From: Eutreptiella sp. 'Long Island Sound 2002'
Lineage: Eukaryota > Euglenozoa > Euglenophyceae > Eutreptiales > Eutreptiaceae
DNA length: 64,000 nt
Reading direction: 5' to 3'
Assembly (NCBI GenBank): GCA_964036045.1
Contig: OZ038378.1
Span: forward strand, 41,293,228 to 41,357,227
A program made the position numbers and the translations under genes. Below, in pieces: positions 44,700 to 56,230 of this stretch (the first letter of the stretch is position 1; every line of letters starts with the position of its first letter). Below the pieces are notes generated by a model. It did no database searches. It saw only the letters and a list, made by a program, of their open reading frames with translations, and had not been told where the DNA came from.

Positions 44700-47030
44700 C
44701 TGCTTGTATCAGGGAGAGCAGCTGCCTTTCAAGGCTCAGAAAGTCTCCAGAAACATCAAAAAAGTGCTGTACCGTGAGCGAGCAGCGGGAGCGAACATGC
44801 AGCACCGCGCAACGACATCCCCTTTGTTCCTGTTATGCCCCTTAACAGTGTGTTGTTGCAAGAGTGATGGTGAGAACCTGCTCCAGACCCCATGCATAGA
44901 CACCCCCCCTCCCTGAATAATTCCCTGGCCCACAATAATTCCCCCAGCCTCTTGGAACCCGCCCACTGCACCGGAGGAGGCAGGGGTGGGGGGGGGAGTC
45001 ACTGCTGGTAGCTGCCTGCAGCTCGCCGTCAGTCTGTCCCGGCACGTTTGTGACGGACATGGCCTCCCTCACCCTTGCCTCTGGGAGTCAGTGCCCCCGC
45101 CGCCCCCGGGAGGGCTTCTCAAGAGGCCCCCCCCCCCCCAATGTCCAGCCCCCCCCCCAACCATCACCCCATTGCTACCCCAAGGGGTGGGTACTTACTG
45201 GGGATAGGTGTCATTTTTGAATGTAGGCACCCCCAGAAGGGTTACAAATGCATGTGGTTGAGGCATTGCGGGGGGCAGGGATACCCCCCGCAAATGTTGC
45301 CCCTGGGGACTGACTACCAGATTGAGGTTGATGGGCTGGTCAAATGTAGGAATTTTTTTGGGGGGGGGGTTCCTCTTTTTATGAGCACCTGTGCTTGTGG
45401 TCTCCGGATGACCAATGAATATTGGCTACCGGTGTGTTGCACCATTCTGATGAGGATCCTGGTTGTGTGTCCTCTTCTGAGGACAGATTCTCGTGACAAT
45501 TTGTCAGAGCATGACAAAGCTGACCTTGGAAAAGAGTACAGATGACCATTCTGATGGCCATGTGAATGAACACAGTGCTGATGAACAGCCAGATGACAGA
45601 AAGTCCTTTCAGTGTCCGGTCACAAGTGCAGCCACAGGGGAGCGTGGTCCTATGGCAAATGGGGGGATTTGTGTTGCGGAGGCCGCTGCTGCCCCAATGC
45701 CGCCCCATGCTGGCGTAGTTGTGAGGGTTGACCCCTGGTCTGCCCCAATCATCCCCTCCCCCCCCCCCCCCCCCTGCCACTGATGGGAAACGGTCATGGA
45801 GTTCAAGCTTGTGGCGCGGCGATGTGACACCATCAGACTTGGGTTGCGCTCCTCCCTGAACGAAGCATGCGCCAGATGGTTCAGATTGCGCTCACAAGTT
45901 CGTGGCGTGCCTGTGATCAGATCCCTTTTGAGGGTGGCGTATGCACCGTATGTTGTTTACATGGGCACTGCCTTTTGTCCCATCTGGGGTAAAGAGGTAA
46001 GGTGACAGAATGCAACAAAAAATCCTGGGTGAAACTGCCCAATTCCACCTCTGCGGCACGCATAAGCTCCCCAACTCCACCATGCAGAGGCCTGGGTAAA
46101 CTCATGATGTGGCAGTTATGAGGAGGACTCTTTACCATCCAAAATAAAACACATCAGTGTCATACTGCACAGGACCACAACTGTGAGGTGTCGTGGTCAG
46201 AGCTCGTGTGCACCTCCTTTGTTCTGACCCATTGCACTCCTCAGACCTCTGAAAATGTTCCCTCAGGGCACTGTTGTGCAAGTCCCTTCTCCCCATGGTG
46301 AACAGCAGAGAGGCATCATGTAGAAATGTGGCGCCACTGAAGTTGTGCATGACCGCGGGGTCAGCCCACACTATTGGGGACAAGTTGTGTTTAACCCAGC
46401 ACGTCCCGGAGAAAAAGTGGATCCCCAAAAAGCTGGTGGCACCAACAGTTCCCAAACCTGCACCCCAACCTGCACCTAACCGTTGAAAGTGGCCTGCAGC
46501 GAGGTCAATTGCAGCCAGCTCGTGCATCCCTTACGCCGATGGGCAGCAGTTCAAGACTATGTGGGATCATGAGAGGAAGTGTTGGGGGGAGTTGCAGGCA
46601 CGGTGCACTCTGCGCGCACTGTGCGTACACTGGGGTTGTACCAAGAGCCCGCACACCCAGTTCGGAGGGTACTGCTTGTGCGTGAGCGGTCACATGGGTG
46701 CAAGATAAGTCTCGTAATGTGTAGCCACTGTTTGCTGTTGTGCCCATCTTCCTGCCCTATTTTTAGTTGTTGATATTTGCGGTGATGCACATGCAGCGCA
46801 ATGGAGGCCATTTTGGGGGAATGCTGCCCGTGCAGGCCTCTTTATTTAAATGTGGTCTTGCTTTTTTGTACACACAGTTGTCAGGCGAAATTCTGCCGGC
46901 CACAGTTGTGGGTATCTCAGAGCTGGGGCTAGATTTCATCAAGCCGCACAAGGGTGAGGTGTCCTGAAAGTTCCCAAGAATGTTGAACAGTCATCTGACA
47001 GCCAACAACAAGTTCCCCCCCCCTCCCTCT
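44700..47030. other. Interval without a recognisable gene
   Basis: A 131-codon minus-strand frame (46132-46527) has normal composition, but I recognise no domain. C/G homopolymers lie near 45130, 45360 and 45760. Confidence 0.35.
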
Positions 47031-47037
47031 TGCGCAA

Positions 47038-47558
47038 GCACCGCCTTGTCTAAGCACCAGGACCCGGTCTGACCGTCACTTTTACCGAATTTTCTGACCA
47101 TGGCTTTTACGGTCTGAAAGTAGGCAAAGTGTGATTGTGTGCCGATTGTAGAGGGAAAGAGGGGCTGTTTCATGCTTGTGATGAGTCCTCACGCTCATAA
47201 CAACATTCTGCTTGGGTCTCAGGCATGTGACAAGCATGAGGTGAGCAAAAAAATGAATATTGAGATGGAGGAACTCTTTGCTGCAGGGGTGATTGAAAAG
47301 ACCAAACACCTGAAGGACACCGAGCAAATTCTTCACCCTTCACATGCACAATTCCCAAGCTCCTGATGCCCCTGATGGGCAGTGAGGACCTCCAGAACTT
47401 GCTGAAATTTGCCTGCACATTGTGTTCTAGGGCCCTGTTGCGACTATTGTGCTCAGGGTGAGGTATTGGCAGGTTTTGGGACATGCTTTCTTTCTGTACC
47501 GCGCGTCGTGCGGTTGCACCGCCTTGTCTAAGCACCAGGACCCGGTCTGACTGTCACT
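47038..47558. repeat. Pair of 43 bp direct repeats, 478 bp apart
   Basis: GCACCGCCTTGTCTAAGCAC and the next 23 bases occur at 47038-47080 and 47516-47558 with one difference. The sequence between them holds a 75-codon frame (47139-47366) I cannot identify. Confidence 0.75.
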
Positions 47559-48365
47559 TTCCTGACCTCGCTGGTGCTTGCGCGGGGGGAGGGGGGGTAC
47601 AAAAGTTGAAGCCCCAACCAAGGAACCAAATACAACAATTCGGGGTCCCTTAGGGCACTTCAAAATCACCCGGGTAAAGTATGCTATATTTTGAAAACCT
47701 CACAGGTACACCATTTTGAGGGCTTCTGATTGGGGACCATTTGTGGTAGTTTTACCCCAGTGCAAGGCACGATGCGCGCGGTGCCGGCACACTGTGCGCA
47801 CGGTGCACGTGCGATGCGCGGCCACCCCCTTGCACTGTCCCTGATCAGCGCATTGTGAATGTTGCTTATTTGCATCATGAGCATGATACCATCAGCATCT
47901 ATGCATGTCAGCGTGTATCTCAGAGCCTTGGGCAGCCCACAGCAAACAATTGACTGGCCATGAATTCTACATAGTATCCACCCATAAGTGTTTGGTCTGC
48001 AGCAGTGTCCATCATTTCGTGACCGTCACTTGGCGACAATCCCACCCTGGGGTTTCATCGCTCTTTGCCTTCCATTTGCATGCATGTCACACCACATCAC
48101 AAGATGCACTTTGGACAACTTTTTAAGAGGTTTAAGGCAAGAACTGACCATCAAGAGTTTACAGAGACACGAGAACGACATCTGTAAGGACATTTGCTCT
48201 CCGCCCGAAGCAAAGCGTCAATGTGCCACTAGGAAAACAACGGGACGCGTCAGAACATCGCCGGACACACCAGTGAATGTGCCTCTAGCTACAAGGACGT
48301 GCCAAAGGTGAGATGATGGGGCCTGAATGTAGGCGTGGTGATCAGAAGTTGCACTGCGGGTACAC

Positions 48366-49105
48366 TCAAGGGGGGCGCCTCAAGCGCAGTGCGTGCGCAG
48401 TGCAACTATTTGGGCGTCTGGCCGTACTAGAGACCCATACTTTGAGATACTAGGGGCCCCTGGGGGCATCATGGTGACCCCTAGCGTACGTTTTGACTTC
48501 TGATTTTGTCCCCCGTTGTTTGGGGACCCCCGACAATGCGGGGGTGACATAGCATTTCCGCCCTCTTTACTACAATGCCGTTTGCGACTCTCTTGCCTTG
48601 ATTGTGTTTATGCTTTACATTCTATCTCTGCAGAGTGGCGAAGAGCCATTTCCACTCAGGGGGGCAAGCACGCATCGGACGGCCAAAGATTCCATAGAGT
48701 CATTTCCACTCAGGGGGACAAGCACACATCGGACGGCCAAAGATCCCATAGGGAAGTGGAAGTATTGAAGCAAGTCCGATTATCCGATACAAGGACGCGA
48801 TTAAGGCGTGTGTGACTACCATGTACGTAAGGGAAAGGGCATTCATGGATCATGTTACATGCAAGTTTGCCCCAACCCAACCTCCATCGCTAAAAATGGT
48901 GCAACCCACGCCTGTTCATGGCTTTTCCAGTTGTGCATGATGTGTGTAGTGGGAAGGGAAGGTAGTTTGCAACTTTTTTGAGCTGGGGCAGTTTGGATCA
49001 CCTAATTCTAAGGGCGTTTCTAAGGGGTGTGGTTGGGGGCTCTTCGGGGGGAACATAGTCTAAAAGTAGCGCGTAGTGCGCGCGCAGTGCAAAGGTTCCC
49101 CCAAG
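48366..49105 (+). mobile_element. Small transposable element, copy 1 (no transposase)
   Basis: The left part (AACTATTTGGGCG, CTGGCCGTACT, GAGACCCAT) and the right part (CACCTAATTCTAAGGGCG, GGGGGGAACATAGTCTAAAAG) match copy 2 at 50271-51008. The middle differs and contains a 54 bp tandem duplication at 48645-48755. Both ends carry GCGCAGTGC words in direct orientation. It looks like a deletion derivative. Confidence 0.55.
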
Positions 49106-49304
49106 GTAGGAATGTAAGCAGGTTCTTTTATGTTGACTACTGGTAGGGCGGGACTGTCGTAGGACATAGGGGGGCAAGGGTGAGAATGTTGAACCTCGCA
49201 ATTTCAGGGTTCAAATTGATGCCTCGATATGTGCATGTGTGTGTGTGCGTGGCACTTGGGGTTTGTGTCTCTGATTGGTCTGTGTGCGCAAAATGTATGT
49301 GCAT

Positions 49305-49350
49305 GTGGATGTGTTTATGGATGTGGATGTGGATGTGGATGTGGATGTAG
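49305..49350. repeat. Hexamer repeat (GGATGT)n
   Basis: About six near-perfect GGATGT units, followed by a run of C. Confidence 0.9.
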
Positions 49351-50270
49351 CCCCCCCCCCCCTTTACAAGCAACACCCAGGAGCAGTTGACACACTGGGG
49401 TGTCACACTTGAATCATCAACTGGAGGATATAGGTATACCGGCTGTGACTATGTTACGTCAACTGCAGGACCCATGCAGGCAAGTCTGATTGCCAAGCCC
49501 TCCCGCCTGCCCAACTTTAGTTTATTGCTGAACTAGCATTGGGAGCATGTGGTGTGGAAGCGGCAATGCATTTCTTGGTAGCCTTCTTTGAAGGCACACA
49601 ACACAAATTGATCTGATGCTGTGTAGTTGTGCAGCTAATTGCCCGTGGAAAGGAAAACGATGTCGACATAAATGTGTGTGGTGCCGTCCAGTTGAGGGAA
49701 GCAGGAGGTTGCAGGAAGCATAGCCCAGGCTATTGCTGTCAATGCATGTTGGACAAGGGTGGTGAGCCGGAGTAAGTGTCACCGAAAACTGAAGGGGCCA
49801 ACAAAATGGGGTGCCGGTGAACAGTAGTGTGTGATACCCAAGACATTGAAATCATGCTCAAACTGCCAGGTTCAACAGGCCTGTGATCCTACATTCATAA
49901 GCACCACCATGGGTTCTCAGTTCTGTTACCTCATGGCAACCCAAGCAACACATTGATTCCACAACTTCCTGGACCTCCTCTGTCTCTTTTGCTATGCACA
50001 AGCTTCTGTTGTCCTTCTCCTGTGTGCTGGCTTGCCCCCGGTAGCTAAGCTGTGATGAACCAGTCAATTGCGGAAACACCACAATGAACAAACCGAACAG
50101 TGCTGCAGATTAGCCCGTGCCATGCGTTGAGGAATAGTTGTTTCTGTGCTGCTGCGCATCAACGCCCTTACTTGTGGCCAACTCGCTCCGAAAGGGACAC
50201 CGGGTCCTTTACGCCGACCCCCCCCCACCCTGGAAATTGGCACCGAAGTGCCGGACCATCGGCGTCAAAG

Positions 50271-51008
50271 GCACCCTAAGGGGGCGCCTTAAGCGCAGTG
50301 CAACTATTTGGGCGCCTGGCCGTACTGGAGACCCATGATTTGAGATACTAGGGGCATTATTGTTGCCCCATGGCGTAGGTTTTGATGCTTTTTCCACATT
50401 GGAGATATGGCATTTTGGGATTTTCACCCATTTTCACCCATTTCCACCCTTTTTCACACTGTTTTGCTCATTCCCACCACATCCACTCTTTTCTAGGACG
50501 GAGCGTAAGTATGGGCATGATGAGATATTTCCACAAGAACATTTGTTCCGCTTCTTTTTCTTCCTTAAGCACACTCCACCTTATAGGTGTGCTCATCTCC
50601 TCTCGGGAGCAACGGGGTGCTCTAAGGAGGCTTGGTGGGCAAGTGTGCATTGTGTTCGTTCTTACTTGAATGGTGTTGTCGCTGAAGTTCGATGGGCGGA
50701 AAGATTGTCGGAGTGGAACGACGTCCCACACTTTCCTTATTTTGTGACGCATTACGTGGATAGCATGCCCATTGCTTCCATAGGAGGCATCCTTTGCCGT
50801 GTCCTATTTAATCCTAAATACGCCGGGTGCGTATATAAAGTTACGGTTGCCATTGACAGCCTTATCAACATCGTGTGGATTTATGGGGCTGTTTGGGTCA
50901 CCTAATTCTAAGGGCGTTTCCAACGGATGTGCCTGGGGGCTCTTCGGGGGGAACATAGTCTAAAAGTAGCGCGCAGTGCGCGCACAGTGCAAGGATTCCC
51001 CCTCAAGG
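50271..51008 (+). mobile_element. Small transposable element, copy 2, with DDE transposase fragment
   Basis: Shares both ends with copy 1. The left end contains AAGCGCAGTGCAACTATTTG and the right end AAGTAGCGCGCAGTGCGCGC. No clear terminal inverted repeat or target duplication was found. The interior encodes part of a transposase. Confidence 0.55.
50506..50905 (+). pseudogene. DDE_4-type transposase fragment
   Basis: The frame reads HFPYFVTHYVDSMPIAS (Asp codon 50759-50761), then LFNPKYAGCVYKVTVAID and NIVWIYG. This recalls the first catalytic Asp region and following strands of DDE superfamily endonucleases common in fungi and algae, where the order is D-S/T-x-P, N-P-K-Y-x-x-x-V-Y-K, then I-D. 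The second Asp and the Glu are missing, so it is a truncated copy. The upstream part (RYFHKN; EAWWASVHCVRSYLNGVVAEVRW) is plausible N-terminal sequence. Confidence 0.45.
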
Positions 51009-51090
51009 CAAATTTGCTTGAACCAGTAGAGGGTCAAAAAATGGGTTTTCACCCTATGTGTCTACTCAAAATACTCAGTTTTTTTAGGAG

Positions 51091-51222
51091 AACTGTAGTT
51101 CCGTAGGAATGGAAGTTCCGCCCGGAGTGCGTGTGTGTGTGCCCGATTGACTCCACTGGGGGCGTCTCCCTCCCTGTTGTAGATAAGTTTTTCTGTGACT
51201 GAGGTGCACTGCTCTAGTGCCA
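51091..51222 (+). repeat. Split direct repeat A1, 132 bp
   Basis: Starts AACTGTAGTTCCGTAGG and ends CTCTAGTGCCA. Its last base is the A of the gag ATG. The copies at 55764-55895 and 56099-56230 are nearly identical, with one difference (GGCTCC for GACTCC) in the first of them. Confidence 0.95.
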
Positions 51223-52553
51223 TGTCTGACCTGCAAAACGCTTGTGGTCGGTCATCGTCTGCAATAGCGCGGGTGGGGCGCGGGGGCCGCCGGTCGAAAG
51301 GCCCAAAGCGCCCGGCTGCTCCACAGGAATGGGAGTGGAAAAAGATGGTCGCGGACGACAAACAGACCCTGGATACCGCCTGGTGCATGCTCCTGGACAC
51401 GCCGGGCCTGGCTGAGGACGTACCAGTAGAAAGCCGCACGCCTGTCTTGGACTGCGGCTTCACTTGCTGGATCTCTTCGTTGACGCTGACGCCTACACGC
51501 TGCCCGGTGTTGTTTCGGCGTCTGCTGGGCATGCCCATGGTCAGCTCAGAATTCGTGACGTACAGGGACGCGTTTCTGTTCGCCCTCTCGGTGCATTGGG
51601 ACGTCGACGTCGCCAAATACGACCTGACCCCCGAGCAGTCCCAGGCAGCTTTCGCTTTCGTGGACCTGCTGGCGGCAGATCTCACATACGGGCGTGCGGG
51701 GCTCACCTCTGGAGAGGAGGCCACGGCGGGGCGGGCGTCAGCTCCAGCGCCGGGGAATCCTGCGGACGCCGACGACCCCTCCGAAGGAGAACGTCCCGGC
51801 CACGCGGATGGCGAGCTTGAGGAGCCCGACAAGTACGCGATGACCAAGCAAAATATCCGGGCTGTACGGAAACAAGCTGGGGCGTCGCGCTGGGCAATCA
51901 GACTGGGGCGACTGCTTGAGAACATCATCATGGACACTGACGACCGCGAAAGTAACGGCGCTGGCATGGACGTCGATCGCTGGCGGAGCCAAGCAGCCAC
52001 GGAGCCCGCGAACGGAGAAGGCAAGCTCGAAGTCGCGATGGAGGTGTGGTCTGTGCTTCTCCGCACGGAGGAAGGGGCACAAAAGCTTCTCAAGGACAAG
52101 CACCGAGAGGCAAAAGCCCGCCGCAAGCGCAAGGCCAAGCGGGCGGAACAGCGCGAGCGCAAGGCCAAAGACAAAGGGCGTGGGGGCGCAAAAGGCAAAA
52201 GGTCGTATTCTTCCTCGGAGTCCTCGTCGGCATCCTCGGACTTCTCCGATAGCTCCTCCGACGACGGTGGGCGCGCGGCGCGCAAGTCATCCAGCTCATC
52301 GACGTCACCGGACTACCAGAAGGTGTTTGAAAGCACACAGCACGCCCCTGGGGCGCCGGCTTTCGTGTGGATCAAAGGGGAGCCACACTTCAGGAGTCGA
52401 AACTCAGGGGACCTGGTGAACTGCGCGCGACAGCCAAAAACCCCCTGCCGTATCTGTGGCCACTGCCACTGGTACTGGCAGGGGGGGGGCATACAGCTGC
52501 CGCGGGCAGTACGCAAAAAAGCACTGACTCGGCGATGGGCGGAGGGGCTCTGA
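51222..52553 (+). CDS. DIRS-type gag-like protein, 443 residues
   Basis: The ATG at 51222 directly follows repeat A1. The protein has an N-terminal region with conserved-looking LDTAWCMLLDTPG and a central Glu/Asp-rich linker. A Lys/Arg-rich block near residues 290-330 (HREAKARRKRKAKRAEQRE) could bind nucleic acid, and a Ser/Asp-rich stretch (SSSESSSASSDFSDSSSDD) follows. Near the C-terminus TPCRICGHCHWYW contains a C-x2-C-x2-C-H group, possibly a small zinc site. It ends with TGA at 52551, overlapping the start of the recombinase frame. I infer a capsid or nucleic-acid-binding role from its position. Confidence 0.65.
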   Translation: MSDLQNACGRSSSAIARVGRGGRRSKGPKRPAAPQEWEWKKMVADDKQTLDTAWCMLLDTPGLAEDVPVESRTPVLDCGFTCWISSLTLTPTRCPVLFRRLLGMPMVSSEFVTYRDAFLFALSVHWDVDVAKYDLTPEQSQAAFAFVDLLAADLTYGRAGLTSGEEATAGRASAPAPGNPADADDPSEGERPGHADGELEEPDKYAMTKQNIRAVRKQAGASRWAIRLGRLLENIIMDTDDRESNGAGMDVDRWRSQAATEPANGEGKLEVAMEVWSVLLRTEEGAQKLLKDKHREAKARRKRKAKRAEQRERKAKDKGRGGAKGKRSYSSSESSSASSDFSDSSSDDGGRAARKSSSSSTSPDYQKVFESTQHAPGAPAFVWIKGEPHFRSRNSGDLVNCARQPKTPCRICGHCHWYWQGGGIQLPRAVRKKALTRRWAEGL

Positions 52554-53835
52554 CTCAGACTCCCCGATCCGCCCCCGCTGCCCTCGACCAGAGGGCCCTG
52601 CCGCGCATCCGACCGACGGACAGTCAACGCCCTGCGGGTGTGGGGTTGGCGGCACTGCCGAGGCAGCTGTTGCAAGTGATCGAGGAATCGGCGTACGGAC
52701 TGCAGATGCCGTCGCCCTCTCGGAGGGCATCACACGGTACCGGGGGCAGGCCGCTGCCGACTTCGCCACAACCTACGATAGCACAGCTCTCTACGGATTC
52801 GCGAAAGACACGAGAGACAGCTATGGAGATGCGCTGCGACGCCTCGCCGTCACCGTCAGGAGGCAGCCGGGTGCCAGCGCCCGGGAATGCCTGCAAGACC
52901 ACATGTTTGGCCTCATCCGCACCACAGAATCGGACAGTGGCCCCCGAAAACTTCTCGCAGCGGTCAGGGTACTGGAGAAGTTCAAGTGGATCCAGCCCAT
53001 CGTCTGCCCAATGGACTGGAAACTGGTCGAAGCCGTCGCCTTTTTCCATGAAAAGCACCGGGGAGCCTCGTACTAATTCTGGGCGTCCATGCGAGCGTTC
53101 CGCAGCCTCTGCGAGCTCGCCTCAGCACCACACGAATGGGAAGTGGTGGCGCTGGCGGCGCTCAGCATCGCATTTGGCCTCCGGGCAAAGGAAGCCGTCA
53201 CCGCTTACTATGATGGATCCACCGTCCGCTGGCAAGGGGCGAAGGGGCGCAGTGGCCCCTGCGAAGAGGTGCCAGGCCCCTGGACAGCCTTGTGGGCACA
53301 ACGCCTCTGCGACCTCCGTGCGCGCCACGGTTACCACCCAGAGCGCCCGGCGTGGCACAGCACTCGGCAGAGCCTGCACAAAGCTCTCAAAGACCTCGTC
53401 AATCGACCGAACTCGGGCTGCTCGCTACTCCGCTGGCATGGCTGGCGGCGCTTCGGGAGCGCGCAGCTCCGCTGCTTGGGCGCCCCCACGGACACGCAGT
53501 TGCGCTGGGGGGGCTGGGCGACCCCGGCAATGCTCCGCATCTACGCGTACCCCACGCACACGTGGGAGTTCGTTCGTGGCCGGCCGCTCATCATCCCCTC
53601 ACAACAGGCGGAGACACTTGGCTGGCAGGACCAGACGGGAACCACGTATCAGATCTGGTCACCATGGGTCCGGGCCGACCTCACCCGGGCGCAATCGGCC
53701 CCACCCCGCCCAACGCTACAGGGTCCTCCACGACCCGACGGGGAGGCTACGAGCACACCACCGATGCGGAAAAAGCGAGTTCGTGCAACATCGAGCGGCA
53801 CAGCAGGGGCACACGGAGCTGCAACCGCAAATTGA
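52528..53835 (+). pseudogene. Tyrosine recombinase of the DIRS-type element, with one in-frame TAA
   Basis: The frame opens at 52528 and overlaps the gag end. Visible parts are an N-terminal core-binding segment (TRYRGQAAADFATTYD; LAAVRVLEKFKWIQP), then after a TAA at 53074-53076 the catalytic domain. Catalytic residues fit the R...HxxR...Y pattern: FGLRAKEAV (Arg), RWHGWRRFG (His near 53437 and its Arg), and LRIYAYP (Tyr near 53542). The enzyme would join the circular DNA intermediate to the target without a target duplication. There is no ATG before the stop, so expression would need a frameshift from gag or re-initiation. The TAA probably inactivates this copy unless read through. Confidence 0.75.
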
Positions 53836-53890
53836 GTTGCTGGCGCGCAAAGTGTCGAGTCTGGACGATGTACGTTGGGGGCGCCGGGAG

Positions 53891-55522
53891 ATGGTCCGCA
53901 CGGCGCTCGTTGACATGTACTTGGGGCTGCTGAACATCGATGGGGGTGCGGCGGCAGCTCCTCTTTTCCGGGATGTTCTAGAAGGCATAGCGGAAAGTGG
54001 CCTGTGCCGTCCAGACGACATGCTTTACGACGACAGCACTCCGCTGCCGCCAAAGAACCAGTCCCAGAATGTGCCCGAGCAGGTGGCGGCCAAGGGCTTG
54101 GGCCCAGCAGGACGTGTCAGCCTCGCGCGCAGCCTGTGGCGAAAATGTGTCCCGCGGGGGCTTCGGGCGATCTACCGTCGTTGTACCAAATCCTTCTCAT
54201 GCCGGGGGGCGGCACGCCACTCTAGCGCGACAGCCCCCCTTTCTCACATGTTTGAATCGGTCCACGCTGTCACGTGTGGCGCTAAGCCCACGTCGGCCCC
54301 TGTTTCTGCCCGCGCCTTTCTTAGACCTAAGTCTTCCGATAAGTGCAGGCTGCTCCTCAATGCCACTGCCATAAGCGCTTATGATGAGCGTCCTCCTCCC
54401 AGGGTCAAGCTCCCTGCCCTCTCTGCTATCATGTCTCGCTTCCAGCACAGGCCCCCTGGGCCCCTGTACATGTGTAAATTGGACTTGACCAATGCTTATT
54501 GGAGTATCATACTCCCAAGGCGGTGGCGCCGCACGTTTGTAGTTCAGGCAGGCCAGCGTCGGTGGCGCTTTACGCGCCTGCCATTTGGCTGGAAATATTC
54601 TCCAGCAATCTGCCAGCGCCTCGTTTCTGGGATTGTGGCGCGTACACTGCGCGACACGAATGTTGACTTGGATGTCTACCTTGACGACATCCTCATCACC
54701 GCCACTACTCCGGCGGCAGCCCGGGCAGGGGTGCAGCGTGTGGCTGCGGCTCTTCGTGATGCGAGGTTTATAATTAGCCCCAAAAGCGAGCTGGAGACTG
54801 CAACCTGCATCACCTTCCTCGGGAAACGGCTGGACTCTGTCAGGCGCTCTGTTTCCAACACCGTGGACATGCTCAAGGCCACGCTGCGTTTGTGGCTGCA
54901 AGGGGTCGGCACGGGGCGCATGCCAGCGAGAGAGATGGCCCGCTTCGTGGGGCGGTTACAGTGGGTCTTCAGACCAATGGGGGGGGCATCTGTTTTCCTG
55001 GCGGGGGCCTATAATGCCATGCTCCACCGCTCCCCATTTTTCAGCCGCACGCTGATCCGTGCCACTGGTACGGCTCTGCTCCTCTCCTTCGCATCTGACG
55101 GTCTCAGTGACCCATCACATGTGCGTGTACATACTTTCTTCTCAGACGCAGCGCCCTGCGGACGGCGTTTCAGAATCGGGGTCGTTGGTTCCCCAGGTTT
55201 TTATAGATCCTACGTCTGTCCCCGCTGGGTCCGCAGCCTGCAGCAGGCAGAGCTATATGGCGTATATGGGGCTCTAAAAGCTGCAGTAGGCTGCCGGTTG
55301 CGTTCTGTGGCTGTGGGTATCGACAATGAGGCGATCCGGTTCCAGTCCGCCTCCCTACGGGCGTCCACTGACTGCCCTGTACAGCTGCGTCTGTTGCGAC
55401 GCATCTTCTGGCTGCAGCCGTGGAGTGGCCTGCAACTGTCGGTTTTTCGAGTGCCTTCAGCGGTGAACCCCGCTGATCTTCTGAGCCGGAAGCATGAAAT
55501 GCTTTCCCGGGCTACATGCTGA
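53891..55522 (+). CDS. Reverse transcriptase and RNase H of the DIRS-type element
   Basis: The open frame extends far upstream of the ATG at 53891 and overlaps the recombinase, so the true start may be earlier. RT motifs in order are KLDLTNAYWSI (first Asp), RLPFGWKYSPAICQRL, VYLDDILI (catalytic DD near 54680) and a thumb region (TFLGKRLDSV). RNase H motifs follow: FFSDAAPCG, QQAELYGVYGAL, IDNEAIRF and NPADLLSRK. These supply Asp, Glu, Asp and the final Asp. It ends with TGA at 55520. All key residues look intact. This enzyme copies the element RNA into DNA. Confidence 0.85.
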   Translation: MVRTALVDMYLGLLNIDGGAAAAPLFRDVLEGIAESGLCRPDDMLYDDSTPLPPKNQSQNVPEQVAAKGLGPAGRVSLARSLWRKCVPRGLRAIYRRCTKSFSCRGAARHSSATAPLSHMFESVHAVTCGAKPTSAPVSARAFLRPKSSDKCRLLLNATAISAYDERPPPRVKLPALSAIMSRFQHRPPGPLYMCKLDLTNAYWSIILPRRWRRTFVVQAGQRRWRFTRLPFGWKYSPAICQRLVSGIVARTLRDTNVDLDVYLDDILITATTPAAARAGVQRVAAALRDARFIISPKSELETATCITFLGKRLDSVRRSVSNTVDMLKATLRLWLQGVGTGRMPAREMARFVGRLQWVFRPMGGASVFLAGAYNAMLHRSPFFSRTLIRATGTALLLSFASDGLSDPSHVRVHTFFSDAAPCGRRFRIGVVGSPGFYRSYVCPRWVRSLQQAELYGVYGALKAAVGCRLRSVAVGIDNEAIRFQSASLRASTDCPVQLRLLRRIFWLQPWSGLQLSVFRVPSAVNPADLLSRKHEMLSRATC

Positions 55523-55651
55523 GCCTCTGCGAGCAGCGTCGGGTGGCCTGGGGGGAGTCAGACCTGCCGTTTGACCGCCTACGACAGTCCGTCCCCACTC
55601 CCAGGGTGGCTCCATGAGAGCAGGTGCAAGGCTCGCATTCGCTCGCGGGCC

Positions 55652-55763
55652 TCTGTGAGTAGCACCGAAGAAGCAATGTGTTTTGGATGGAGAGTGTCTT
55701 ACAGTGGAGGGTGCACATGCTTGTCTCCTGCTTTGATGCGCGGCGCACACACACGCACGGGGG
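55652..55763 (+). repeat. Split direct repeat B1, 112 bp
   Basis: TCTGTGAGTAGCACCGAAG to GCACGGGGG. Identical copies at 55987-56098 and 56322-56433. Confidence 0.95.
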
Positions 55764-55895
55764 AACTGTAGTTCCGTAGGAATGGAAGTTCCGCCCGGAG
55801 TGCGTGTGTGTGTGCCCGATTGGCTCCACTGGGGGCGTCTCCCTCCCTGTTGTAGATAAGTTTTTCTGTGACTGAGGTGCACTGCTCTAGTGCCA
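55764..55895 (+). repeat. Split direct repeat A2, 132 bp
   Basis: Copy of the A1 repeat, directly joined to B1. Confidence 0.95.
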
Positions 55896-55986
55896 CCCAC
55901 CCAACCCGCCCTCTATCTCCGTGACCTTCTCACGGGTATGCGTTCCAGTCGAACTGTCCTTAGGAGCCTGTGCTCCAGTGACTGTG
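55896..55986 (+). repeat. Spacer C, copy 1, 91 bp
   Basis: CCCACCCAACCCGCCC to CCAGTGACTGTG. Contains two small hairpins (GTGACCTTCTCAC; GAGCCTGTGCTC). The second copy is at 56231-56321. Confidence 0.95.
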
Positions 55987-56230
55987 TCTGTGAGTAGCAC
56001 CGAAGAAGCAATGTGTTTTGGATGGAGAGTGTCTTACAGTGGAGGGTGCACATGCTTGTCTCCTGCTTTGATGCGCGGCGCACACACACGCACGGGGGAA
56101 CTGTAGTTCCGTAGGAATGGAAGTTCCGCCCGGAGTGCGTGTGTGTGTGCCCGATTGACTCCACTGGGGGCGTCTCCCTCCCTGTTGTAGATAAGTTTTT
56201 CTGTGACTGAGGTGCACTGCTCTAGTGCCA
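55987..56230 (+). repeat. Second B and third A repeat
   Basis: B2 (55987-56098) and A3 (56099-56230) form a tandem duplicate of the 335 bp B-A-C block. Confidence 0.95.

Noticed and set aside
51062-52285. Minus-strand frame of 407 codons
   Set aside because: Shadow of the DIRS gag gene and the A1 repeat. It is Ser/Arg-rich with no domain.
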